Shown here: one piece after another, positions 33,992-41,643 of the stretch | Position numbering within the stretch: position 1 is the first letter of the stretch | Layout of the letters: each line of letters starts with the position of its first letter | Notes under the pieces: model-generated | What the model saw: the letters and a program-made list of their open reading frames with translations, nothing else | The model's database searches: none | Told to the model about the DNA's origin: nothing | Origin: Alphaproteobacteria bacterium | Lineage (GTDB): Bacteria; Pseudomonadota; Alphaproteobacteria; Reyranellales; Reyranellaceae | DNA length: 46,369 nt | Reading direction: 5' to 3' | NCBI GenBank assembly: GCA_017307275.1 | Contig: JAFKFK010000042.1 | Span: 1 to 46,369 of the forward strand | Program-made: the position numbers and the translations under genes

Positions 33992-34006
33992 CGCCTTCTC
34001 CTGTCG

Positions 34007-34987
34007 TCACTCGTCGAGCTTGATGTTGCCGGCGCGAACCACCTCGCCCCACTTTCTCGACTCGGTATCGAGGAAGGCCCGGAACTGCGCGGTGTCGTTG
34101 CCCACGATGTTGTTGCCGCCGGCGACCAGTTTGCGGCGCACCTCCGGATCAGCCAGCGACACCTTGGTCGCTTCGTAGAGCTTCCGGACAATCGGTTCGG
34201 GCGTGCGGGCAGGTGCGAACAGGCCGACCCAGGTATCGGCATTGAAGCCCTTCAACACTGTTTCATCGAGCGTCGGCACGTCCGGCAGACTCTGGGAGCG
34301 CTGCAGCCCCGTCATCGCGATCGCCCGGAGCTTGCCGGCTCGGATCAACGACAGGGTTGCCGAGACGGTCGAAAAGCTGAGATCGACATTGCCGGCCACG
34401 ACATCCATGACGGCGGCGCTGTCACCCTTGTAAGGCACGTGCACCATGTCGAAGCCGACGCGCGTCCTGAAGAGTTCGGCCGCGAGGTGGGTGGGCGCGC
34501 CGATACCCGAGGAGCCGTATTGCATCTTGCCGGAGTGCGACTTTGCATAGGCGACAAGCTCGGCGGGCGTCCTGACCGGCAAGCGGGGATTGACCACGAT
34601 CACCACGTCGTTGGTCGCGACCAGGCTGATCGGCACGAAGTCGTTCACCGGATCGTACGGCACCTTGAGCATATGCGGATGGATGGTCAGTGCGCCGATG
34701 CCGCCAAGCAGCAGCGTGTAGCCATCGGGTGCCGCCTTGGCGACGACGTCGGTGCCGATGCGGCCATTGGCACCGGAGCGATTGTCGATGATCAACCCTT
34801 GACCAAGCTCACGCGCCATCCGCTCAGCCAGCACGCGGCCGATATTGTCGGTCACGCCACCCGGGGTGAACGGCACGATCAGCCGGATCGGCTTGTCAGG
34901 ATAGATCTCGGCCCGAACCTGGCTCGGGACCAAGCTGGCGCTCGCAAGCGCCACCAGGGCGCCGAGCGCAAACCGTCTCGTCTTCAT
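34007..34987 (-). CDS. Bug-family tripartite tricarboxylate transporter substrate-binding protein (operon head)
   Basis: 326 residues with a signal peptide (MKTRRFALGALVALASASLV, cut near VRA|E) and the Bug core YPDKPIRLIVPFTPGGVTDNIGR and SGANGRIGTDVVAKAAPDGYT. First gene of the operon, divergent from the LysR gene. Strong ribosome binding site GGAGGA 6 nt before ATG; that site is the 3' arm of a perfect hairpin (see 34994-35010). No TctA/TctB partner gene is near. Confidence 0.93.
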   Translation of the reverse strand: MKTRRFALGALVALASASLVPSQVRAEIYPDKPIRLIVPFTPGGVTDNIGRVLAERMARELGQGLIIDNRSGANGRIGTDVVAKAAPDGYTLLLGGIGALTIHPHMLKVPYDPVNDFVPISLVATNDVVIVVNPRLPVRTPAELVAYAKSHSGKMQYGSSGIGAPTHLAAELFRTRVGFDMVHVPYKGDSAAVMDVVAGNVDLSFSTVSATLSLIRAGKLRAIAMTGLQRSQSLPDVPTLDETVLKGFNADTWVGLFAPARTPEPIVRKLYEATKVSLADPEVRRKLVAGGNNIVGNDTAQFRAFLDTESRKWGEVVRAGNIKLDE

Positions 34988-34993
34988 TATGTT

Positions 34994-35010
34994 TCCTCCG
35001 ATGCGGAGGA
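34994..35010 (-). promoter_or_regulatory. Hairpin sequestering the Shine-Dalgarno sequence of the operon-head Bug gene
   Basis: On the minus strand TCCTCCG-CAT-CGGAGGA, a perfect 7 bp stem with a 3-base loop. The 3' arm CGGAGGA is the ribosome binding site; the start codon is 6 nt downstream. The predicted transcription start (about 35029) places the hairpin in the mRNA, so it should lower or control translation. Confidence 0.6.
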
Positions 35011-35035
35011 TTCGCTGAAAGTCGGTTATTTCTGA

Positions 35036-35065
35036 ATTATATTTTTACTATCAGAATATTCTGAT
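35036..35065 (-). promoter_or_regulatory. Promoter of the catabolic operon with LysR operator palindrome
   Basis: A perfect -10 TATAAT (35041-35036, minus strand) has no good -35. In the -35 zone lies a perfect 16 bp palindrome, ATCAGAAT/ATTCTGAT (35050-35065), the expected place for a LysR-type activator. The palindrome is also 13 bp before the divergent LysR gene, which could be self-repressed. Confidence 0.6.
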
Positions 35066-35078
35066 TATCGTATCAGTG

Positions 35079-35972
35079 ATGAACTTACGCTCGCTTCGCT
35101 GTTTCGTTGCCGTCGCCGAGGAGCTGCATTTCGGTCGCGCGGCGAAGCGGCTTGCCCTCTCGCAGCCCCCTCTCACCCAGCACATCAAGAATCTGGAGGC
35201 CGAGGTCGGCGTCACCCTGTTCCACCGCACCAAACGCACGGTGCACCTCACCAATGCCGGCGCCGCCCTGCTGGACGAAGCGCGACGATTGATCGTGCAG
35301 GCCGACGGGCTGCGCCACATCGTGCAGCGTGCCCATGAAGGTCGCAGCGGCTACCTGCGTGCTGGCTTCATCACCTCCTCGGTCTTCACGGAGATGCGCA
35401 AGCTCTACAGCAAGGTCTCTCTTGGCGTACCCGGCGTCACGGTGATGTGGCAGGAGATGAGCTCGTCCGAGCAGGTCGAAGCGCTGCACGAAGACAAGCT
35501 CGACATCGCCGTCCTTCATATGCCGGCTCCGCATCCGGATCTCGTCGCCCGGACGATCGTACGCGAGCCCATGGTGATGGCGATCTCAGATGTGCATCGG
35601 CTAGCCAGCCGCCGCCAGGTCCGGCTGCAGGACTTCGCCAGCGACGATTTCGTGCTGCCACTCAGACACATGTCGCCGATTTTCTACGACAGCATCATCG
35701 CTGCCTGCCGCGACGCCGGCATCAGCCCGACGATTCCGCCCCATCAGGCGCGCAACCTTCTCACCATCCTGAGTCTGGTGTCGGTCGGCGCCGGCGTGTC
35801 GGTTGTTCCTCGGACGCTGGCCTCGGCTGGTTTTCCCGGTGTCGTTTTCAAGCGTCTGCTCGGGCAGGCGCCGATCAACGAAGTCTCCGTGGTCTGGCGG
35901 GCCGACAACCGCTCGCCGGTATTGGCCCGGGCGCTGCAGGCGCTGGGGCTGGCGCGCCCCTCACCGGGCTAG
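35079..35972 (+). CDS. LysR-type transcriptional regulator
   Basis: 297 residues. The N-terminal winged helix-turn-helix is classic: LRSLRCFVAVAEELHFGRAAKRL then LSQPPLTQHIKNLEAE and LFHRTKR. The rest is the two-lobed effector domain. It is divergent from the Bug/CoA-transferase/crotonase operon with a shared 91 bp gap holding a perfect palindrome, the standard arrangement for a pathway-specific activator; the inducer is probably a substrate or CoA-ester of that pathway. ATG 35079 is preferred; GTG 35076 is one codon earlier. No ribosome binding site is evident. Confidence 0.93.
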   Translation: MNLRSLRCFVAVAEELHFGRAAKRLALSQPPLTQHIKNLEAEVGVTLFHRTKRTVHLTNAGAALLDEARRLIVQADGLRHIVQRAHEGRSGYLRAGFITSSVFTEMRKLYSKVSLGVPGVTVMWQEMSSSEQVEALHEDKLDIAVLHMPAPHPDLVARTIVREPMVMAISDVHRLASRRQVRLQDFASDDFVLPLRHMSPIFYDSIIAACRDAGISPTIPPHQARNLLTILSLVSVGAGVSVVPRTLASAGFPGVVFKRLLGQAPINEVSVVWRADNRSPVLARALQALGLARPSPG

Positions 35973-36005
35973 CAGCCAGCCTTGCTTCCGCCATCCCTGC
36001 GCGCG

Positions 36006-39000
36006 ATGGTGCGCCCCATGTCGTCGTTCTCCGGCGCCTCCGGCCGCCTGACCGCCGTCCTCGGCCCCACCAACACCGGCAAGACCTACCTCGCCATCGA
36101 GCGCATGCTCGGCCACGAGTCGGGCATGATCGGCTTCCCGCTGCGCCTGCTGGCGCGCGAGAACTACGATCGCATCGTGAAGCTGAAAGGCGCGAACCAG
36201 GTCGCGCTGATCACGGGCGAAGAGAAAATCGCCCCACCCGGCGCGCGGTATTTCGTCTGCACGGTCGAGTCCATGCCGCTCGACCGGCCTGTGTCGTTCC
36301 TCGCCGTCGACGAAGTGCAAATGGCGGCCGATCCCGAGCGCGGTCATTTCTTCACCGATCGACTGCTGCATGCCCGCGGCACGGCCGAAACAATGTTGCT
36401 GGGCGCCGACACGATCCGTCCGGTCCTGAACAGGTTGCTGCCCGATATCGACGTCGTGGCGCGGCCGCGTTTCTCCAAGCTCAGCTATGTGGGGCCGAAG
36501 AAGGCAACGCGCCTGCCGCATCGCTCCGCGGTCGTGGGCTTCTCGGCCAACGAAGTCTATGCCATCGCCGAACTGATCCGCCGCCAGCGCGGTGGCACGG
36601 CGATCGTGATGGGCGCACTCAGCCCGCGCACACGCAATGCGCAGGTCGAAATGTTCCAGTCGGGCGAGGTCGATTACCTCGTCGCGACGGACGCGATCGG
36701 CATGGGCCTCAACATGGACGTGAACCACGTCTGGTTCGCTTCGCTGCGCAAATACGACGGCCGCACCCTCCGCCCCTTGCGCAACGTCGAGATCGCGCAG
36801 ATCGCCGGACGTGCCGGCCGCCATATGAACGACGGCACCTTCGGCACGACGGCCGAAGTCGGCGGCCTGGAGCCCGAAACGGTCGAGGCCATCGAGAATC
36901 ACCGTTTCGATCCGCTACGCGACGTGCAGTGGCGCAATTCCGAGCTCGATTTCCGCTCGGTGCAGGCGCTGATCGCGTCGCTCAATGCGCTTCCGCCTCA
37001 TCCTGCACTGCAGCGTGTACGCGAACAGGACGACCAGCTCGCCCTTCAGGCATTGGCAACACATTCGGAGTTTCTGCCCCGTCTGCACTCGCCGCGCCGG
37101 ATCAGGCTGCTCTGGGACGTCTGCCAGGTGCCGGATTTCCGCAAGACGATGACTGAGGAGCACACGCGCCTGCTCGGTCAGCTCTTCGAGCACCTGACGC
37201 AGGGCGGCGAGCGACTGCCAGAGGACTGGATCGACGGACACGTGAAGCGGCTCGAACGCTTCGATGGCGACATCGACACGCTGATGGCACGGATCGCGCA
37301 CGTTCGGACGTGGACCTATATTTCACATCGTCCCGACTGGATTCAGCGCGCTACGCACTGGCAAGAGCGCGCAAGGGCTATCGAGGATCGACTTTCTGAC
37401 GTATTGCACCAGCGTTTGACGCAACGGTTTGTCGATAGACGCGCGGCGTTGCTTGTACGAAGATTGCGCGATGAGGGTGAAATGAATTCGTCAGTCGCCG
37501 CAGCGGGCGAAGTAACGGTCGAGGGCGAGCACCTCGGCCGCATCGAAGGCTTCCGCTTCGTTCCGGACGCGACAGAAGGACAGACGGACCAGAAGGCCGT
37601 GCTGAGTGCCGCATTGCGTGCGCTGCGCCAGGATCTGCCGGCGCGTCTGCAGGCGTTCACGAACAGCCCAGATGGCGAGATCGTGTTCGATGCGCAGCTT
37701 CGCGTGTGCTGGGGCGGTGGCCCTGTCGCGCGCCTGTTGCCGTCGGGCGATGTGCTGGCGCCCAAGGTCGAAGCGATCGCATCGGACCTGCTCGACGGAC
37801 CGGCACGCGAGGAAGTGCGCAAGCGCGCCGCAGTCTGGGTGGAGACCCGCATCCGGCTCGGCCTCAGCGAACTGATGGATGCGCGCGCGACGACCGAATT
37901 GCCGGCCGGCGCACGCGGCGTCGTCTTCCAGCTTTGCGAGAGCCTCGGCGTGCTGCCCCGCCGTCCGATCGAGGATCAGCTCGCCCAGCTTTCCGAAGAG
38001 GATCGCAAGGCTCTGGCGCGGCTCGGCGTTCGCGTCGGCGTCTACTCGATCTACTTCCCGAGCATGCTGAAGCCTGTGCCGATTCGTCTGCGCGCCGGCC
38101 TCTGGATGATCGCCAAGAATCGCGAAGCGATTCCGCCGTTGCCGGCCGAAGGCCGCACGTCGATGGATCTGCCGCGCGATGCCGAGCGCGAGTTCTACGC
38201 CGCCATCGGCTATCTGCCTCTCGGCGATCACGCGATCCGTGCCGACATGGTGGAGCGTCTTGCCGCCATGGCGCGTCATGCCGTGCGCGACAGCCGCGAA
38301 GCTGCGCGTCGTGCGCAGCAGCAGGAAAAGCAGGAGAGAAGGCCCAGAGGCGAGGCCGCTGCGGCCGCAGCCCCCGCTGCTTCGTCTCCATCAGCCGACG
38401 AGATCAGCGAATGGGCGATTGTCGCCGCTGCCTTCGGCGAAATGGAGCCGGTGGCGGATGTCGCCGAAGCGCCGCCCGAGACAGCAGCAGAGGCCCCGGC
38501 AGAGATAGCGGCGGAAGCGCCGGCCGAGGCAGAAACTGCCGTAGAATCTGTGGCCGAACCGACGCCGGAGCCCCAGGCAGAGACCACGGCGGACGCGGCT
38601 GCGGAAGCAGCACCCGAACCCGTGATCGAAGAAGCAAGGGTCGAAGAAGCCAAGGCCGAAGAGACTTCGGCAGCGGAGGAGCCCAAGGCACAACGCGACG
38701 CAAAGAAGGGGCCACGGCCTCTGCCTCCCGGCTGGTTCCGCGCGACGCCGCAGATGATGTCGTTGGTCGGCTGCTCGGAGCCCGAGATGGCCGATGTGCT
38801 GAGTGGCCTCGGCTATCGCGTGCATCCGCCATCGGAAGAGAACGGCCCGTTGCATGCCTTCTCGATCAAGCCGCGTTTCGTGCGCGAGCGCGAGGAGCAG
38901 CGCGAACGCCAGCGTCAGCATCAACGCGAGCAGCGCGATCAGCGCCGCCGCGAGCGGCCGGAGCGGCCGAACGAGCGGCAGTTCTTCGCTGATTCGCCGC

Positions 39001-39254
39001 GCCCACCGCGCGGCAAGGATGACCGCCCCCGCAAGGACGGGCCGCGGCCGGATCGTCCGCAAAACCAGAGCAAGGACGGACGCCCGCCGCAGGAGAACAG
39101 AGGCCGCGACGACAGGCGCGGCCCGCGGCCGCCGCGTCGCGACAGCGGCGGACCCGCCCTGCGCCTTTTCGCCACGACCGAAACGAAAGGCGATGCGGCA
39201 GCCGACTCGCCTTTTGCCAAGCTGCTCGAGCTGAAGCTCGGCGGAAAGAAGTAA
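36006..39254 (+). CDS. SUV3-like superfamily 2 RNA helicase with long disordered tail
   Basis: About 1082 residues. The helicase core (first about 330 residues) has Walker A GPTNTGKT, motif II DEVQ, motif V TDAIGMGLN and motif VI QIAGRAGR, close to mitochondrial SUV3, an RNA helicase of the mitochondrial degradosome. The middle part is helical. From about residue 780 comes an Ala/Glu/Pro-rich repeat-like stretch (about 120 residues), then a short conserved block (PLPPGWFRATPQMMSLVG), then an Arg/Pro/Asp/Gln-rich basic tail (about 958-1055) and a final helix. The tail is probably unstructured and RNA-binding. Start uncertain (36006 or 36018). Followed by the S4 gene after 25 bp, as in many alphaproteobacteria. 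Confidence 0.9.
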   Translation: MVRPMSSFSGASGRLTAVLGPTNTGKTYLAIERMLGHESGMIGFPLRLLARENYDRIVKLKGANQVALITGEEKIAPPGARYFVCTVESMPLDRPVSFLAVDEVQMAADPERGHFFTDRLLHARGTAETMLLGADTIRPVLNRLLPDIDVVARPRFSKLSYVGPKKATRLPHRSAVVGFSANEVYAIAELIRRQRGGTAIVMGALSPRTRNAQVEMFQSGEVDYLVATDAIGMGLNMDVNHVWFASLRKYDGRTLRPLRNVEIAQIAGRAGRHMNDGTFGTTAEVGGLEPETVEAIENHRFDPLRDVQWRNSELDFRSVQALIASLNALPPHPALQRVREQDDQLALQALATHSEFLPRLHSPRRIRLLWDVCQVPDFRKTMTEEHTRLLGQLFEHLTQGGERLPEDWIDGHVKRLERFDGDIDTLMARIAHVRTWTYISHRPDWIQRATHWQERARAIEDRLSDVLHQRLTQRFVDRRAALLVRRLRDEGEMNSSVAAAGEVTVEGEHLGRIEGFRFVPDATEGQTDQKAVLSAALRALRQDLPARLQAFTNSPDGEIVFDAQLRVCWGGGPVARLLPSGDVLAPKVEAIASDLLDGPAREEVRKRAAVWVETRIRLGLSELMDARATTELPAGARGVVFQLCESLGVLPRRPIEDQLAQLSEEDRKALARLGVRVGVYSIYFPSMLKPVPIRLRAGLWMIAKNREAIPPLPAEGRTSMDLPRDAEREFYAAIGYLPLGDHAIRADMVERLAAMARHAVRDSREAARRAQQQEKQERRPRGEAAAAAAPAASSPSADEISEWAIVAAAFGEMEPVADVAEAPPETAAEAPAEIAAEAPAEAETAVESVAEPTPEPQAETTADAAAEAAPEPVIEEARVEEAKAEETSAAEEPKAQRDAKKGPRPLPPGWFRATPQMMSLVGCSEPEMADVLSGLGYRVHPPSEENGPLHAFSIKPRFVREREEQRERQRQHQREQRDQRRRERPERPNERQFFADSPRPPRGKDDRPRKDGPRPDRPQNQSKDGRPPQENRGRDDRRGPRPPRRDSGGPALRLFATTETKGDAAADSPFAKLLELKLGGKK

Positions 39255-39279
39255 CTCCACCGTGGAACGCTGATGCGCG

Positions 39280-39534
39280 ATGCGTCTCGATAAGTGGCTC
39301 TGGCACGCCCGCTTCTTCAAGACGCGTTCGCTGGCCACCCGTTACATCGAGAAATCGCGCTGCCGTATCGACGGCCGCGTCGTCGACAAGGCGCACGCCA
39401 CGGTGGCGCCAGGCATGGTCTTGACCTTTGCTCTAGGGCCACACGTCCGTGTGGTACGGGTCCTTGCTTTGGGAGAGCGACGTGGCCCTGCTCCGGAAGC
39501 ACGGTCGTTGTATGAAGAGATCGAGCCGCGGTGA
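39280..39534 (+). CDS. S4-domain RNA-binding protein (Hsp15-like)
   Basis: 84 residues, a single S4 domain: MRLDKWLWHARFFKTRSLATRYIE and the basic strand RIDGRVVDKAHATVAPG. Hsp15 (HslR) of E. coli frees stalled 50S subunits carrying peptidyl-tRNA; this shorter form lacks the long basic tail. It lies between the helicase and fdxA in a conserved order, suggesting a role in RNA or ribosome handling. Confidence 0.88.
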   Translation: MRLDKWLWHARFFKTRSLATRYIEKSRCRIDGRVVDKAHATVAPGMVLTFALGPHVRVVRVLALGERRGPAPEARSLYEEIEPR

Positions 39535-39597
39535 TTCGGCAGTCTTGCGCCGCGGTGTCCGCCGCGTTAAGCACGCGACGCTCGTTTAGGAATTAGT

Positions 39598-39933
39598 ATG
39601 ACCTATGTCGTGACCGAGGCTTGCATCAAGTGCAAGTATATGGACTGCGTCGAAGTCTGCCCCGTGGACTGCTTCTACGAGGGCGAGAACATGTTGGTCA
39701 TCAATCCAGATGAGTGTATTGACTGCGGTGTCTGTGAACCGGAGTGCCCGCCCAACGCCATCCTTCCCGATACGGAGTCGGGTTTGGAAAAGTGGCTGGA
39801 ACTGAATCGCAGTCTTTCGGCCACCTGGCCAAACATCACCCGTAAGGGCGAGGCACCGGCCGACGCCGAGACCTTCAAGGACGAAAAAGACAAGTTCGAA
39901 AAGTATTTCAGCGACAAGCCCGCTGCGCGATAG
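39598..39933 (+). CDS. fdxA: Seven-iron ferredoxin FdxA
   Basis: 111 residues. The two N-terminal cysteine clusters (CIKCKYMDCVEVCPVDC and CIDCGVCEPECP) fit one [3Fe-4S] and one [4Fe-4S] cluster as in Azotobacter-type FdI. The C-terminal part (ITRKGEAPADAETFKDEKDKF) is acidic/basic helix as in the family. A cytosolic electron carrier of low potential. It lies 63 bp after the S4 gene and precedes carD. Confidence 0.96.
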   Translation: MTYVVTEACIKCKYMDCVEVCPVDCFYEGENMLVINPDECIDCGVCEPECPPNAILPDTESGLEKWLELNRSLSATWPNITRKGEAPADAETFKDEKDKFEKYFSDKPAAR

Positions 39934-39957
39934 AAACGACCGTTAGCAAGTCCTTAA

Positions 39958-40053
39958 TTGCATTTTTTGCAACAGCCATGCGGCAGTTGCATGGGCCCAC
40001 CGTTGCCTAAATGCAACATAAGCCCTGACTCCGCGCGGATTCTCTGATATAAC
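39958..40053 (+). promoter_or_regulatory. carD promoter with upstream TTGCA repeats
   Basis: -35 CTGACT (40025-40030), 17 bp, -10 TATAAC (40048-40053). Upstream lie TTGCA-N5-TGCAA (39958-39972) and the inverted repeat GTTGCAT (39986-39992) / ATGCAAC (40011-40017), four copies of one motif in 60 bp, suggesting a bound regulator. Transcription from here gives a leader of about 160 nt with further short hairpins, e.g. GCACAC/GTGTGC near 40151-40168. Confidence 0.6.
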
Positions 40054-40222
40054 ACTCCTGCTGGAAGCGGTCCGGAAACCGGTCTGCCGCCGGCTCGGTG
40101 TCCGTGTCGGTATCCGATAACAACTTACCGATACATGGGCATCGGGCGAGCACACAGGGGAGTGTGCGCGGCGGGTCGCGGTATCGCTGAAAGCGGGGCT
40201 AGTCGTGAAGGGACTCGAGGAT

Positions 40223-40750
40223 ATGACCAAGCCGAAGAAGGTAGCGGCGAAGGCGAAGGACTATGCCTTCGAGAAGGGCGATTTCGTGGTCTATCCGACC
40301 CACGGCGTCGGCCAGGTTATCGATATCGAAGCGAAGGAAATTGCCGGTCACAAGCTCGACCTGTTCGTGATCTCGTTCGAGCATGAGCGCATGATGCTGC
40401 GCGTTCCGGTCGCGAAGGCCAAGATTTCCGGCCTGCGGAAGCTCAGCTCGCGCAAGATCATGGAAAGCGCTCTGGTGACGCTGAAGGGCCGCAGCCGCGT
40501 GAGCCGCGCCATGTGGAATCGTCGCGCGCAGGAATACGAAGCCAAGATCAACTCGGGCGACCCGGTGTCGATCGCCGAAGTCGTTCGCGACCTGCATCGC
40601 AACGCCGGCCAGCCGGACCAGTCCTACAGCGAGCGCCAGATTTACGAGGCGGCGCTGGATCGCCTGGCCCGCGAGCTCGCAGCTGTCGAGCGGATCGACA
40701 AGGATCTCGCCACCCAGAAGCTGAACAGCGTCCTGCAGAAGGTCGCCTAG
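40223..40750 (+). CDS. carD: CarD/CdnL family RNA polymerase-binding transcription regulator
   Basis: 175 residues. After a Lys/Ala-rich leader comes the CarD_TRCF tudor-like domain (GDFVVYPTHGVGQVIDIE) that binds the RNA polymerase beta subunit, then the helical DNA-interacting domain with a conserved Trp (SRAMWNRRAQEY). CarD stabilises open complexes at rRNA and other promoters. ATG 40223 is preferred because the GTG at 40205 lacks a good ribosome binding site. Own promoter upstream and strong terminator downstream. Confidence 0.95.
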   Translation: MTKPKKVAAKAKDYAFEKGDFVVYPTHGVGQVIDIEAKEIAGHKLDLFVISFEHERMMLRVPVAKAKISGLRKLSSRKIMESALVTLKGRSRVSRAMWNRRAQEYEAKINSGDPVSIAEVVRDLHRNAGQPDQSYSERQIYEAALDRLARELAAVERIDKDLATQKLNSVLQKVA

Positions 40751-40775
40751 GCCTGAAGCGGTTTGAAACGAGCCG

Positions 40776-40813
40776 AAAGGCGGCCGACAGTCCACTGTCG
40801 TGCCGCCTTTTTT
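40776..40813 (+). terminator. Rho-independent terminator of carD
   Basis: AAAGGCGGC pairs with GCCGCCTTT and, inside, CGACAG pairs with CTGTCG around a TCCA loop, giving a stem of about 15 bp with a one-base bulge, followed by six T residues (40808-40813). It is 25 bp after the carD stop. Confidence 0.93.
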
Positions 40814-40830
40814 ATGTGCACTGTCCCTAG

Positions 40831-41643
40831 ATGAACAATCCGCCTGCCTCGATTGCACGCCTGCGACACGGTGGCTGCACCTGGGCATTGGGTGGGGTGT
40901 CTGGCGACGACACGGCGCTGGAACGTCTATCCGCCGTCCTGCTGTCGCGCTGGCAGCCCGGCGACCGTCTCGTCGTGCTGGGCAACATGTTGGGACCATC
41001 GGGCGATCCGGTGCGCGCCCTGGATCTCATGCTGCTGCTGCGCCGTCGCCTTCTGGCCAGGCCCGACGCAGAGGTCGAGGATTTCGTCTTCCTGCGCGGC
41101 GCCCAGGAGGAGATGTGGCACAAGGTGTTGCAGCTTCAGTTCGCCATGTCGCCTCTCGACGTCCTCGACTGGATGCTGGCGCGCGGCCTCATGGCAACCA
41201 TCGAAGCCTATGGTCATTCTGTCGCGGAGGGCCGGATTGCCAGTCGTAACGGTCCGTCGGCCATCGCACGCTGGACTGCCGGCCTGCGCAGGCGTCACAT
41301 CGAGCAACCCGGCCATCCAGATCTGCTCAATTCGCTCATGCGGGCGGCGCTCAGCGCCGACGGCCGCATCGTGTTCGCCGCCGCTGGCGCCGACCCTGCG
41401 CGACCGCTCAATGAACAGGCCGATGCCTTCTGGTGGAACGGCGCGTCGGATGGCGCGCTCGACCATGCCCTCGGTCAGGCCCGCGACGGCGGCTGGCCGG
41501 CGATCGACCGATTGGTCCGCGGCACCGGCCCGACCAACAATGCTGCCGACGAGAGCGGTCGCGTCCTGACGGTGGCGCGCGACCACCCGACGCTGGTCGG
41601 CCTCGATGCCGATGGCGCGGTGCTCGAACGCGTCGAACCTTAG
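40831..41643 (+). CDS. Degenerate metallophosphoesterase-fold protein (pseudophosphatase)
   Basis: 270 residues. The order and spacing of motifs match bacterial Ser/Thr phosphatases (PPP type), but each metal-binding motif is changed: GDxHG is GGVSG (21-25), GDxxDRG is GNMLGPSG (51-58), RGNHE is RGAQEE (89-94), and the late VHAG is AAAG (183-186), while the flanking hydrophobic strands and the following PARPLNEQ...FWW are preserved. A catalytic role seems excluded; a binding or regulatory role is likely. The start codon is only 18 bp after the carD terminator, with a weak ribosome binding site. Its stop abuts that of the M48 gene on the other strand with no gap. Confidence 0.7.
   Translation: MNNPPASIARLRHGGCTWALGGVSGDDTALERLSAVLLSRWQPGDRLVVLGNMLGPSGDPVRALDLMLLLRRRLLARPDAEVEDFVFLRGAQEEMWHKVLQLQFAMSPLDVLDWMLARGLMATIEAYGHSVAEGRIASRNGPSAIARWTAGLRRRHIEQPGHPDLLNSLMRAALSADGRIVFAAAGADPARPLNEQADAFWWNGASDGALDHALGQARDGGWPAIDRLVRGTGPTNNAADESGRVLTVARDHPTLVGLDADGAVLERVEP

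Noticed and set aside
35447..37156. A 569-codon plus-strand frame spanning the LysR and helicase genes in another register.
   Set aside because: Overlaps two well-supported genes on the same strand; its sequence is Arg/Pro/Ala-rich shadow.
38460..38700. DNA tandem repeat or CRISPR-like array within the helicase gene.
   Set aside because: The repetition is at protein level (Ala/Glu/Pro-rich) with irregular unit length and no conserved spacers.
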